From: Helicobacter_J cappadocius
GTDB lineage: Bacteria; Campylobacterota; Campylobacteria; Campylobacterales; Helicobacteraceae
Length of the DNA: 64,000 nt
Reading direction: 5' to 3'
NCBI RefSeq assembly: GCF_030686155.1
Contig: NZ_JAUPEV010000002.1
Span: 124,001-188,000 of the forward strand
Shown here: positions 56,196 to 63,688 of the stretch, one piece after another
Layout of the letters: every line of letters begins with the position of its first letter
Position numbering within the stretch: position 1 is the stretch's first letter
Notes under the pieces: model-generated
The model's database searches: none
What the model saw: the letters and a program-made list of their open reading frames with translations, nothing else
Told to the model about the DNA's origin: nothing
Made by a program: the position numbers and the translations under genes

Positions 56196-57353
56196 ATGTT
56201 TGACAAGAATTACAAAATAGATGATTTGATGGAGATTGATAATCAATATATATTGCATACTTATGAACGTAAAAAGATTCGCTTTGCTTATGGAGATGGT
56301 TCAAAACTCTACACCCCTTGCAGTAAGCAATTTATCGATTTTGGAAGTGGGATTGGTGAGAATATATTAGGATATGGAAATCCAAAATTTGTCAAGGGTA
56401 TAAGCGAACAAGCACGAGATTTGATAAGTTTGTCCAATTATTATTTAGTAGAACCTCAAGCTCTTTTAGCAAAAAAAATATTAGAACTTAGCGGTTTTGA
56501 TGCGAGGATATTTTTTGGAAACTCTGGAGAGGATGCAAATAGATGTGCGATAAGAATTGCAAAGAAGTTTGGAGACAAAGATAGAGATAAGATTATTGTA
56601 TTGGGCAATCAATTTTATGATCGGATTATGGGTGAGAATGATTTTGTTTCTGAATATTTTATATGTGCTCAAGACATTGATGATATTTATTCCTTGGTTG
56701 ATCATAAAACTTGTGCTATTTTTATGGAGTTCTCTGAAGATGGAGTAGAATTTTTAAGAACACACATGGTTCAAATAACACATCTAGCAGATTTTTTGAA
56801 AAAAAAGAAAATTCTTTTTATGGTTGATGAAAATCAGAGTGGAGTATATAGAAGTGGAGAAATCTTTGTATCTAGTTTGTATGGATTGATGCCAGATGTA
56901 TTGACAATTTCAGGAGGATTGGGTGGAGGAGTGCCTATTGGAGCTACGATATGCAGTCTAAAAGATATCTTTACACATGGTGATTATGAAAATGTATTCG
57001 GAGGAAATTTTCTTTCTTCAAGGGCTGGATTGCTTGTGTTTGAAGCATTGGAAGAAGAGCATAAGAGTGGAAATTTGGAAAGAACGATTGATTTATTCAA
57101 TATTCAATTGGATAAAATACTAAAGAATTTTTCTAATTTATTTGAAAAAAAAGTTGGAGTAGGTCTTATGTTGAGTTTGGTGATCAAGGATGAAAAAAAT
57201 CAAAAAAATATTATTGAAAGTGCTTTTGAAGAACAGCTTTTGATACTCAAAGGAGATAAAGACAGAATAAGATTCTTACCTGCGTTGAATATAAGCATTG
57301 ATGAAATCAATGAAGGATTTGAACGTTTACATAAAGCTTGCGAAAAGTTATGA
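56196..57353 (+). CDS. Class III aminotransferase homologue lacking the PLP lysine
   Basis: The 385-residue protein follows the ArgD/BioA plan: DFGSGIGENILGYGNPKFV, RIFFGNSGEDANRCAIRIAKKFG (in part), and VDENQSGVYRSG with the PLP-binding Asp. Where ArgD has AKGLGGG, it reads SGGLGGGVPIG, so the Schiff-base lysine is Gly240 (codon GGA at 56913). The SFHGR segment after the NSG motif is also missing. The frame is intact over the whole length, so it looks like a maintained pseudo-enzyme rather than a wreck. The TGA overlaps the next ATG (ATGA), so it is coupled to the MidA-like gene. Confidence 0.85.
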   Translation: MFDKNYKIDDLMEIDNQYILHTYERKKIRFAYGDGSKLYTPCSKQFIDFGSGIGENILGYGNPKFVKGISEQARDLISLSNYYLVEPQALLAKKILELSGFDARIFFGNSGEDANRCAIRIAKKFGDKDRDKIIVLGNQFYDRIMGENDFVSEYFICAQDIDDIYSLVDHKTCAIFMEFSEDGVEFLRTHMVQITHLADFLKKKKILFMVDENQSGVYRSGEIFVSSLYGLMPDVLTISGGLGGGVPIGATICSLKDIFTHGDYENVFGGNFLSSRAGLLVFEALEEEHKSGNLERTIDLFNIQLDKILKNFSNLFEKKVGVGLMLSLVIKDEKNQKNIIESAFEEQLLILKGDKDRIRFLPALNISIDEINEGFERLHKACEKL

Positions 57354-58348
57354 TTAGTTTTTCTTCTTATATGAACGAATGGCTCTACGGGAATAATGGC
57401 TATTATCGTGCCGCCATGATTGGTAAAAATGGAGATTTTTATACTTCTGTTTCAGTCAGTAAATTTTTTGGTGGAAGTATTGCTCAATATATTGTAAAAC
57501 TTTTAGAACAAGAGAAACTTAGCTTACCTTTAAAAATTATTGAAATAGGTGCTGATAAGGCTCATTTGATAGGAGATGTTGCAGAATTTTTATCCTCTAT
57601 ATCTATTGGAGTGATAGAGGAATGTGAATTTGCTACCATTGAGCCATTGTCAGAATTAGCCAAGATGCAAAAAGAAGCTTTTTTGTATCGCGTGGGTCAT
57701 CAACTTAAAATTTATGAAAAAATTCAAGATTTAATCTTGAATAAAAATGAGAGTGTTTTTGTGTTTTCCAATGAAGTTTTTGATTCTTTTGTTTGTGAGG
57801 TTATCAATGAATCAAAAATGATTTATATAGATAATCATAAAGTTCTATGGAGAGATATATCTCCACAAATAAAGCATTTAGCAAAACAATATGAGATTAT
57901 TAAAGGAGAGATACCTGTCAAATTAGAAGAGTTTGTTTTTTCTTTAGTGAATGTTTTAAATAAAAGTAAAAAATGGGAATTTTTAAGTTTTGATTATGGT
58001 TATTGGGAAGCTAGAAATGATATTAATTTGAGAACTTATCAAAAACATCAGGTTGAGAATTTTTTGGAAATTTCTGATAGATTGGAGAATTTTTATCAGA
58101 AGTCCGATATTACATATGATGTAAATTTTTCTTTACTTGATAGGATTTTTACAAAAAATGGAGCAAAGAAAATATTTTACACTTCTCAAGCAAAAGCAAT
58201 GATAGAAATGGGTATTTTAGAACTATTAGAAAAATTTTCTGAAAATGTAGATTATTCAATCTATCTAAGAGAGGTCGGCAAAATAAAACCTCTCATCAGC
58301 CCTATGGGGCTAGGAGAAAGGTTTCAATGTATAAGCTTTGGAGGATAG
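57350..58348 (+). CDS. MidA/NDUFAF7-like SAM-dependent methyltransferase
   Basis: The 332-residue protein shows the family start MISFSSYMNEWLYGNNGYYRA, then GKNGDFYTSVSVSKFFGGSIA, the SAM motif IIEIGADKAHL, and a C-terminal GLGERFQCISFGG. Mitochondrial relatives methylate an arginine in a complex I subunit. Bacterial targets are unknown. The ATG overlaps the preceding stop, so I used 57350 rather than the upstream TTG. It is convergent with hsrA, with 8 nt between. Confidence 0.82.
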   Translation: MISFSSYMNEWLYGNNGYYRAAMIGKNGDFYTSVSVSKFFGGSIAQYIVKLLEQEKLSLPLKIIEIGADKAHLIGDVAEFLSSISIGVIEECEFATIEPLSELAKMQKEAFLYRVGHQLKIYEKIQDLILNKNESVFVFSNEVFDSFVCEVINESKMIYIDNHKVLWRDISPQIKHLAKQYEIIKGEIPVKLEEFVFSLVNVLNKSKKWEFLSFDYGYWEARNDINLRTYQKHQVENFLEISDRLENFYQKSDITYDVNFSLLDRIFTKNGAKKIFYTSQAKAMIEMGILELLEKFSENVDYSIYLREVGKIKPLISPMGLGERFQCISFGG

Positions 58349-58356
58349 TAGAAGTA

Positions 58357-59034
58357 TTATTCTTCAGCTTGTTTTGGATAGCAGAATCGATAGCCTCTTC
58401 GTCGAACCGTCTCTACAGTTGAAATATTTAATGGTTTATCCATTTTTTGTCTGATTTGATTGATGGCAACCTCAATAACATTGGGAGTTACGAGTTCAGG
58501 TTCTTCCCAAATAGCATCAAGGAGTTGTTCTTTTGATACAATTTGATCTCTATGTCTTGCCAAATGTGTAAGCACTTCAAAAGGTTTCCCTTTTACTTCT
58601 ATTTCTTTGCCTTTGTAGGTAATTTTTTCTTCATCTGGATTAATAACTAAATCTTCTATTTCAATGAGGCTTGAACCCCAAAATCTAAGTCTAGCTTCTA
58701 TTCTGGCGAGCAAGACATTCATATCAAAAGGTTTTGCAATAAAATCGTCCGCACCGGCCTTAAATGCAAAAACCTCTTCCTCAGGACTATGTTTTTGAGA
58801 AATCATAATTACTGGAACGCGAGGGTATTTTGATTTGATATGAGGAATAATATTAGTAGCTTCACCATCTCTGAGTTTGGCACTAGTAAGCACTAAATCG
58901 TAGTTTCTAATGCTAATGAAATATTCACCATCTTTTAAATTCTCTGCTAGATCCATTTGATAGCCATTTTGGTTTAAGAATTCACTAAGAGTTTTGCTTA
59001 GTTCAGAATCATCTTCTATTATTAAAATACGCAT
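58357..59034 (-). CDS. hsrA: Orphan OmpR-type regulator HsrA (HP1043 homologue)
   Basis: The 225-residue protein is an essential, phosphorylation-independent regulator of Helicobacter and Campylobacter. The receiver domain keeps the acidic pocket (IEDDS) but the phospho-acceptor Asp is replaced: DLVLTSAKLRDG has Ser51 at that place. The winged-helix DNA-binding domain (VNPDEEKITYKG to RRRGYRFCYP) is nearly identical to that of H. pylori (KPFEVLTHLARHRDQIVSKEQ region, quoted in part). It has its own TATAAT on the minus strand at 59078-59083. Confidence 0.95.
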   Translation of the reverse strand: MRILIIEDDSELSKTLSEFLNQNGYQMDLAENLKDGEYFISIRNYDLVLTSAKLRDGEATNIIPHIKSKYPRVPVIMISQKHSPEEEVFAFKAGADDFIAKPFDMNVLLARIEARLRFWGSSLIEIEDLVINPDEEKITYKGKEIEVKGKPFEVLTHLARHRDQIVSKEQLLDAIWEEPELVTPNVIEVAINQIRQKMDKPLNISTVETVRRRGYRFCYPKQAEE

Positions 59035-59077
59035 CTACTATCCTTGAGCTTAAAGTTTAATATTTTTAAATCTTGCT

Positions 59078-59083
59078 ATTATA
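59078..59083 (-). promoter_or_regulatory. -10 box of hsrA
   Basis: TATAAT on the minus strand within TATGCTATAATAGC, an extended -10 arrangement, about 40 nt upstream of the hsrA ATG. Confidence 0.55.
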
Positions 59084-59175
59084 GCATAGTTTTAGATTAT
59101 TTTAAACGAAATAATACTTAGAATTTCATTAAACATCGTTAGCTAATTATATACTTTTTGTTCATATAATTGTCC

Positions 59176-59275
59176 TAGCCAAATTCTTTAATATTTGGGT
59201 TTGGTTAGATGTGCAGAGTAGAGCAACCTCCCCTCCTTCTCTACTCTTGTTGCACATCGACTCCTTTTTGTTTTG
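59176..59275 (+). ncRNA. repG: RepG-like small RNA next to hsrA
   Basis: A TATAAT box at 59165-59170 precedes a roughly 95-nt transcript that ends in a long terminator stem: GATGTGCA-GAGTAGAG pairs with CTCTACTC-ttgt-TGCACATC (59208-59258), followed by T5. A first hairpin pairs CTAGCCAAA with TTTGGTTAG. The terminator loop CAACCTCCCCTCCTTCT is C/U-rich. In H. pylori the sRNA RepG is encoded beside HP1043 and uses a C/U-rich terminator loop to bind G-runs in mRNA leaders. Position, size and loop match. Identity with RepG is inference. Confidence 0.6.
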
Positions 59276-59301
59276 TTAAGTTTATAAAAATACCACTATG
59301 T

Positions 59302-59330
59302 AATCACCACCTTATAAAGGGGTGGTGGTT
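59302..59330. terminator. Hairpin at the flgL 3' end
   Basis: AATCACCACC pairs with GGTGGTGGTT (one wobble) around a 9-nt loop. It lies 24 nt after the flgL stop on the minus strand. On the plus strand a T5 run follows, so it may serve both directions, including as a second stop for the RepG-like RNA. Confidence 0.6.
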
Positions 59331-59353
59331 ATCATTTTTAAAAAAATCCTAAA

Positions 59354-61900
59354 TTATAAATAATTCACTAAAGACATTTGATTGATTTTGCTTGTTGATG
59401 CTAGGACTGCATTGTAGTTTGTGGTTAGGTTTGAAAATTTATTATAAGTCTCTGCGATGTCCGTGCCTATTGTCTCGCCTTTGATGGAATCTACTTGGAC
59501 CTTCAATATTTCATTTCTTCTGATAATATTTTCAAAGGTTTTTCCATGAACTCCATTTAAAGAGACCATTTTTTCAACATGATCGCTTAGATGATCAAGT
59601 GCTGATATGCCATTTTGTATACCTATTTTTCGCATATCTTCAGTATAGTTTTTTCCGGTTGCATCGGGTCTATAAATACCCCTTCTCACTGAGTCTATAA
59701 TATCATCAATTTGTTCAAAAAAATTAATATCAGGTTGATCAATTGTGAGTGCATTATTTGCGTTTAAACGAATAGAAGAAATATCATTTTTTATACCTTG
59801 TGCTGAAAAATCACTTGTATTATCGTTATAAAGCATAAATTTCATTTTGCTAACTGAACGAACATTATCTTCTATTTGTATCTTTCCATCTCTGGTCATA
59901 CTTATAGATAATGGTCCTTTAGATCTTTGAAGAATTGCTTCATAATTATCTTTCCCATCTTGGGAGGGCTCGTTACGTTTTCCTTCTGCTTTTAGAAAAT
60001 TATCCGCAGGTTCATTACTATAATTGAGTGCTATAGAGATCGCATCCATGAGCTGTTGATAGGTTACATCATCAGCTTTTGTGACGCTTATAGCAGGAGG
60101 CTCATCATGTGGATTATATAAAGGGATAATATACTCAGATTTATTGGGAGTTTTACTTGGAAGTTTGAGATAAGAACCCTTATCGTCAAATAAAATTTGA
60201 GCTTGTAGTGGGATTCCATTATGATCGTTTAGTTTTAAGGTATAGGATTGTCCATTGATGCTTCCTCCAGCAACTTCAGAGAGTTTTGTATTTGGGCTTG
60301 CAAAACCACTGCCATCAGCCAAAACCTGAGAAATATTCCCGATAAGTTTTGGACCTTTATTAGTGAAGTAGGTTTTATCATATTCGGTTTCATAATCAGC
60401 TGGTATACCATCTGTTTCTAAGCCATTTTTATCAAATGTTTTTAATGTTACATTTAATCCGTGTTCTCCATCAAATGGAGGAGATTTGCTATCGTGTTGC
60501 TTGTTTGTAACATTTTTATCAAGAATGCTAAGTCTTCCATTTGATAATTCTACTTCTATATTTCCACCAAAGTGTGATTTGATATTATCCATTAAATCTT
60601 GCATTGTAGAGTTTTCAACATCAATTTGAAGTGGCTCTAAAGGTTCTTGGTTGATAGTGCCATCTTTGTTGTTTGGGCGTGTGCCATCGATGATAAGCGT
60701 CGCTGTATCTGGACCTAAAATATCTGACAATTTTGTATTTTTTGTAGCAGCAGAGTTGTCTTTATCAATAAAAGCTGTAGGAATATGTACGTATCTAAAA
60801 TCATAAGTATCATCTACACTTTTTATGCTAGATAGCGATCTATCTGTTAGGAAAGGACTTTTATTAAAAGAAGTGATACGTGCTCCATTACTTTTGAGTT
60901 CTTCAAGATTATCTACATCTTGATCGCTAGAGACAAGATTGAAGTCAATAACGCTGTTTCCTGGTTTAAGATCCCTTATTTCTATTTGACCCCAAGAATT
61001 CATCGAAACATCTACAACTTTGTTTTGAGGAGTATTACCATATTCCTTTCCAATTTGTTCAAGCAAATCATTTACAGTGGTGGCATTGTTTTTATTTTTA
61101 TAAGCTTTATCAAAACTGAATTTTGACTTGAATGTGGAACCATCTGGTCTTACACCCCGCAAATAAAAATACTCTTTAGCATCATTGGTTGTATCATTGT
61201 CATTATCACCTATAAGATCTCTTAGTGTGTCTTCAGGCTTAATATAGACTTCCTCTGGTGCATCTCCCTTTTTTAGCGCATCCATTACATCAGGATGAAG
61301 TTTGTTTTGATTGAACATTTTAATGTTTGAAGTGATAAGTTTTTGTTTGTCTGAATCTCTACCAAAAAACAATTCTTGCCCTGTTATATTATAGGGAACA
61401 AGGTTGTTAGAACTAATAAGAGCGTTGAGTTTTTCATCATTGCCATAGTAGTTTCCTTGCGAATCAAAAGGTGCTCTATCAACTTTGCTTCCACCGAATA
61501 AAAATTCCCCACCTATAGAGGTATTGGCTAAATTGATGATATGATCTTTGAGTTTTTCTAGATCTTTGGCAATGGCTTCGCGTGAATTTGGAGAGTGAAT
61601 ATCATTAGCAGCTTGAATAAGCTTAGTTTTGAATTGGACCATTATTTCAGATAATTCAGAGAGTGCTTTATCTGTATTTAAGGTGGTATTTTGAGCATCT
61701 TTTGCTACATCTATACCTTGTTCAAGAGTATTTTTTTCAAACTCTAACTTGAGGTTTTGATTATTCACACTGCTATCTTGATAGCCGTATTGGATCTTTA
61801 ATCCTGAGGCTATTTTTGTGTTCATTTCATTTAATTTGTTTTGCAGGACATTTTGATAATAATTCATCTGATTGTATTTTGTCCCAAAGGTTATACGCAT
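59354..61900 (-). CDS. flgL: Flagellar hook-filament junction protein FlgL
   Basis: The 848-residue junction protein has the flagellin-like N-terminal helix (MRITFGTKYNQMNYYQNVLQN in part, KIASGLKIQYGYQDSS) and the matching C-terminal helix (AETYNKFSNLTTNYNAVLAST, in part). Between them lies a very large insert of about 600 residues of beta-rich sequence with repeats of the type TIDGTRPNNKDG and ISNGRLSILD. H. pylori FlgL is similarly long (about 830 residues), while enterobacterial FlgL has about 320. A sigma-54 promoter precedes it. Confidence 0.92.
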   Translation of the reverse strand: MRITFGTKYNQMNYYQNVLQNKLNEMNTKIASGLKIQYGYQDSSVNNQNLKLEFEKNTLEQGIDVAKDAQNTTLNTDKALSELSEIMVQFKTKLIQAANDIHSPNSREAIAKDLEKLKDHIINLANTSIGGEFLFGGSKVDRAPFDSQGNYYGNDEKLNALISSNNLVPYNITGQELFFGRDSDKQKLITSNIKMFNQNKLHPDVMDALKKGDAPEEVYIKPEDTLRDLIGDNDNDTTNDAKEYFYLRGVRPDGSTFKSKFSFDKAYKNKNNATTVNDLLEQIGKEYGNTPQNKVVDVSMNSWGQIEIRDLKPGNSVIDFNLVSSDQDVDNLEELKSNGARITSFNKSPFLTDRSLSSIKSVDDTYDFRYVHIPTAFIDKDNSAATKNTKLSDILGPDTATLIIDGTRPNNKDGTINQEPLEPLQIDVENSTMQDLMDNIKSHFGGNIEVELSNGRLSILDKNVTNKQHDSKSPPFDGEHGLNVTLKTFDKNGLETDGIPADYETEYDKTYFTNKGPKLIGNISQVLADGSGFASPNTKLSEVAGGSINGQSYTLKLNDHNGIPLQAQILFDDKGSYLKLPSKTPNKSEYIIPLYNPHDEPPAISVTKADDVTYQQLMDAISIALNYSNEPADNFLKAEGKRNEPSQDGKDNYEAILQRSKGPLSISMTRDGKIQIEDNVRSVSKMKFMLYNDNTSDFSAQGIKNDISSIRLNANNALTIDQPDINFFEQIDDIIDSVRRGIYRPDATGKNYTEDMRKIGIQNGISALDHLSDHVEKMVSLNGVHGKTFENIIRRNEILKVQVDSIKGETIGTDIAETYNKFSNLTTNYNAVLASTSKINQMSLVNYL

Positions 61901-61941
61901 TCCAAGTATCCCAAAATAAGTTTAAAATCATTTCATTAGCC

Positions 61942-61960
61942 AAGCAAAAATAATTCCACT
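61942..61960 (-). promoter_or_regulatory. Sigma-54 promoter of flgL
   Basis: The minus strand reads GTGGAATTATTTTTGCTTGG: GG (61957-61956) and GC (61945-61944) are 12 bases apart, the invariant spacing of RpoN promoters. The expected transcription start is about 32 nt before the flgL ATG. In H. pylori flgL belongs to the RpoN class, which agrees. Confidence 0.7.
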
Positions 61961-62051
61961 TGTCTTAATGGCTGATATAAATACAGCCTTTTTGCTTTCC
62001 AAATGAATATTTATATGCACATCGGATTTTTAGATAAATGGTTTAAATTTT

Positions 62052-62450
62052 TTATTCAGCAGGAATAATTTCTTCTTTCATTAAGTAAGGAATCTTTTTT
62101 TTGTCCCATTGTTTGTTTTTGTTAATAAGCGGAATCTGTTGTGTTGATTTTATAGGGGTAGCATCTTGAGTATCGTCGCTTTTTTTGTTTAAATCTATTT
62201 TTGTGGTAGGAGCGATGATATTTTCTGCATTATTATTGTTGGATTTTTTTGGTAGGGGGATTCTGATTATTTTTCCACTTTGAGTTACCTCTATGATGCC
62301 AATAGCTTTTTGAGTTCTACCATCAAACAATAAAACTTGATTATCTTTTAGGGGGATTTTTGCGATGATTTCATCTTCGCTGATCGTAGTATCAGCCAAT
62401 AGATTGCCAAAAAAAATACCCAAAATAATAAAAATAAAGTGGATTTTCAT
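62052..62450 (-). CDS. Small exported protein, hypothetical
   Basis: The 132-residue protein has a signal peptide (MKIHFIFIILGIFFGNLLA, cleaved before DTTISED) and a short beta-rich unit with IPLKDNQVLLFDGRTQKAIG followed by a Lys/Asn/Pro-rich tail. No family recognised. It is upstream of flgL on the same strand but separated by 151 bp that contain the flgL sigma-54 site, so it is not in the flgL operon. It is divergent from ridA. Confidence 0.7.
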   Translation of the reverse strand: MKIHFIFIILGIFFGNLLADTTISEDEIIAKIPLKDNQVLLFDGRTQKAIGIIEVTQSGKIIRIPLPKKSNNNNAENIIAPTTKIDLNKKSDDTQDATPIKSTQQIPLINKNKQWDKKKIPYLMKEEIIPAE

Positions 62451-62519
62451 GACTGCCCCTTCATATTTTCAGACTTGCTGTATTATAATAGAGAAAACAA
62501 AAAATTACAAGGATATAAA

Positions 62520-62891
62520 GTGAAAATCGTTTCTACTCCCAATGCTCCACAAGCCATAGGACCTTATTCTCAAGCGATTATTTTAGGGGATATTATCTAT
62601 ACATCAGGGCAAATTGCACTCAGACCTGATGGAAGTTTTTTGGATGGAGATATTATCTCACAGACAAGGCAAGTTTTAGAAAATCTCAAACACGTTCTAG
62701 AGTCTCAAAACAGTTCTTTGAGTAAAGTGATTAAAACAACAGTTTTTTTGTCTGATATGAATAATTTTAATCAGCTTAATGAGGTTTATGCTCAATATTT
62801 TGAAAACCATAAACCAGCTAGAACAACTGTTGCGGTAAAAACATTGCCAAGAAACGCACTTGTTGAGATAGAATGTATTGCACAAAAATAG
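62520..62891 (+). CDS. ridA: RidA family enamine/imine deaminase
   Basis: The 123-residue cytoplasmic protein removes reactive enamines formed by PLP enzymes. It shows APQAIGPYSQAI, YTSGQIAL, ENLKHVLE, VIKTTVFLSDM and ARTTVAVKTLPRNALVEIECIA (in part), including the conserved Arg. Start is GTG 62520 with AAGGAT upstream and gives the usual family length; the longer frame overlaps the divergent gene. Confidence 0.94.
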   Translation: MKIVSTPNAPQAIGPYSQAIILGDIIYTSGQIALRPDGSFLDGDIISQTRQVLENLKHVLESQNSSLSKVIKTTVFLSDMNNFNQLNEVYAQYFENHKPARTTVAVKTLPRNALVEIECIAQK

Positions 62892-63001
62892 AAATTTAAA
62901 CTAAAAATCAGATTCTATTATGTATAATCGCACACTTGTTTCGCACCAAAAAGCTGAAAACTCTGGAGCGTCTCAAAAGAACAACTTCGCAAGGAAAAGC
63001 A

Positions 63002-63313
63002 ATGTATGCAGTATTTAAGAATGGAGGCAAACAATACAAGGTCAAAGAAGGTGATATAATCCTACTTGATAAAATGAGCCTTGAGCCAAAGTCAAAATTA
63101 GAATTAAACGAAGTTTTAGCTATTTCCAATGAAGATAAATTCAGTCTAGGAACTCCTTTTGTAAAAGGAGCTAAAATTGAGATTGAGGTTATCAACGAAG
63201 GAAGAGCGAAAAAAGTCGTTACATTCAAGAAAAGAAGAAGAAAAGATAGCAAAACCAAAAGAGGTTTCAGACGAGATTTTACTCGAGTAAGAGTTTTGAA
63301 GATTGTAGGATAA
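63002..63313 (+). CDS. rplU: 50S ribosomal protein L21
   Basis: The 103-residue protein begins MYAVFKNGGKQYKVKEGD and ends with the basic RRKDSKTKRGFRRDF segment, typical of L21, which binds 23S rRNA. The ATG at 63002 has AAGGAAAAG upstream; the longer in-frame start is untypical. It is followed 10 nt later by rpmA. Confidence 0.97.
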   Translation: MYAVFKNGGKQYKVKEGDIILLDKMSLEPKSKLELNEVLAISNEDKFSLGTPFVKGAKIEIEVINEGRAKKVVTFKKRRRKDSKTKRGFRRDFTRVRVLKIVG

Positions 63314-63323
63314 GGAGTAAAAA

Positions 63324-63578
63324 ATGGCACACAAGAAAGGTCAGGGTAGTACCCAAAATAACCGTGATTCAGCGGGTAGAAGATTAGGTGTAAAAAAGTT
63401 TGGTTCGCAGTTTGTTCGAGCTGGAAATATTATTATCAGACAAAGAGGAACAAAGGTTCATCCTGGTTTAAATGTTGGTATGGGTAAAGATCATACAATT
63501 TTTGCTTTGGTTGATGGAATTGTAAAGTTTCAACAAAAAGATAAATATCGCAAAAAAGTCTCTGTTGTCTCCGCATAA
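63324..63578 (+). CDS. rpmA: 50S ribosomal protein L27
   Basis: The 84-residue protein starts MAHKKGQGSTQNNRDS, the form without an N-terminal cleavage extension, and has GVKKFGSQFVRAGNIIIRQRGTKVHPG (in part). The N-terminus reaches the peptidyl transferase centre. AAGGAG precedes the ATG. Confidence 0.97.
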   Translation: MAHKKGQGSTQNNRDSAGRRLGVKKFGSQFVRAGNIIIRQRGTKVHPGLNVGMGKDHTIFALVDGIVKFQQKDKYRKKVSVVSA

Positions 63579-63586
63579 TACAATTC

Positions 63587-63618
63587 AGGAAAGTATTTCT
63601 TTTAAGAAATCCTTTCCT
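63587..63618 (+). terminator. rplU-rpmA terminator
   Basis: AGGAAAGTATTTCT and AGAAATCCTTTCCT form a 14-bp stem with one mismatch and a 4-nt loop (TTTA), starting 9 nt after the rpmA stop. A T/C-rich stretch follows. Confidence 0.7.
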
Positions 63619-63644
63619 ATTCTTCAAATTTACTCTTCTTCTAG

Positions 63645-63668
63645 TATAGTACAATTTTTATTGGGGGG
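63645..63668 (+). promoter_or_regulatory. Promoter with a G6 run at the transcription start region
   Basis: TATAGT (63645-63650) and overlapping TACAAT (63650-63655) are plausible -10 boxes, followed by GGGGGG at 63663-63668, 20 nt upstream of the ATG of the edge ORF. A homopolymeric G-run in a leader is the type of element bound by RepG in H. pylori and is prone to length change. Confidence 0.4.
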
Positions 63669-63688
63669 CTTAATTATAAAGGGGATTG

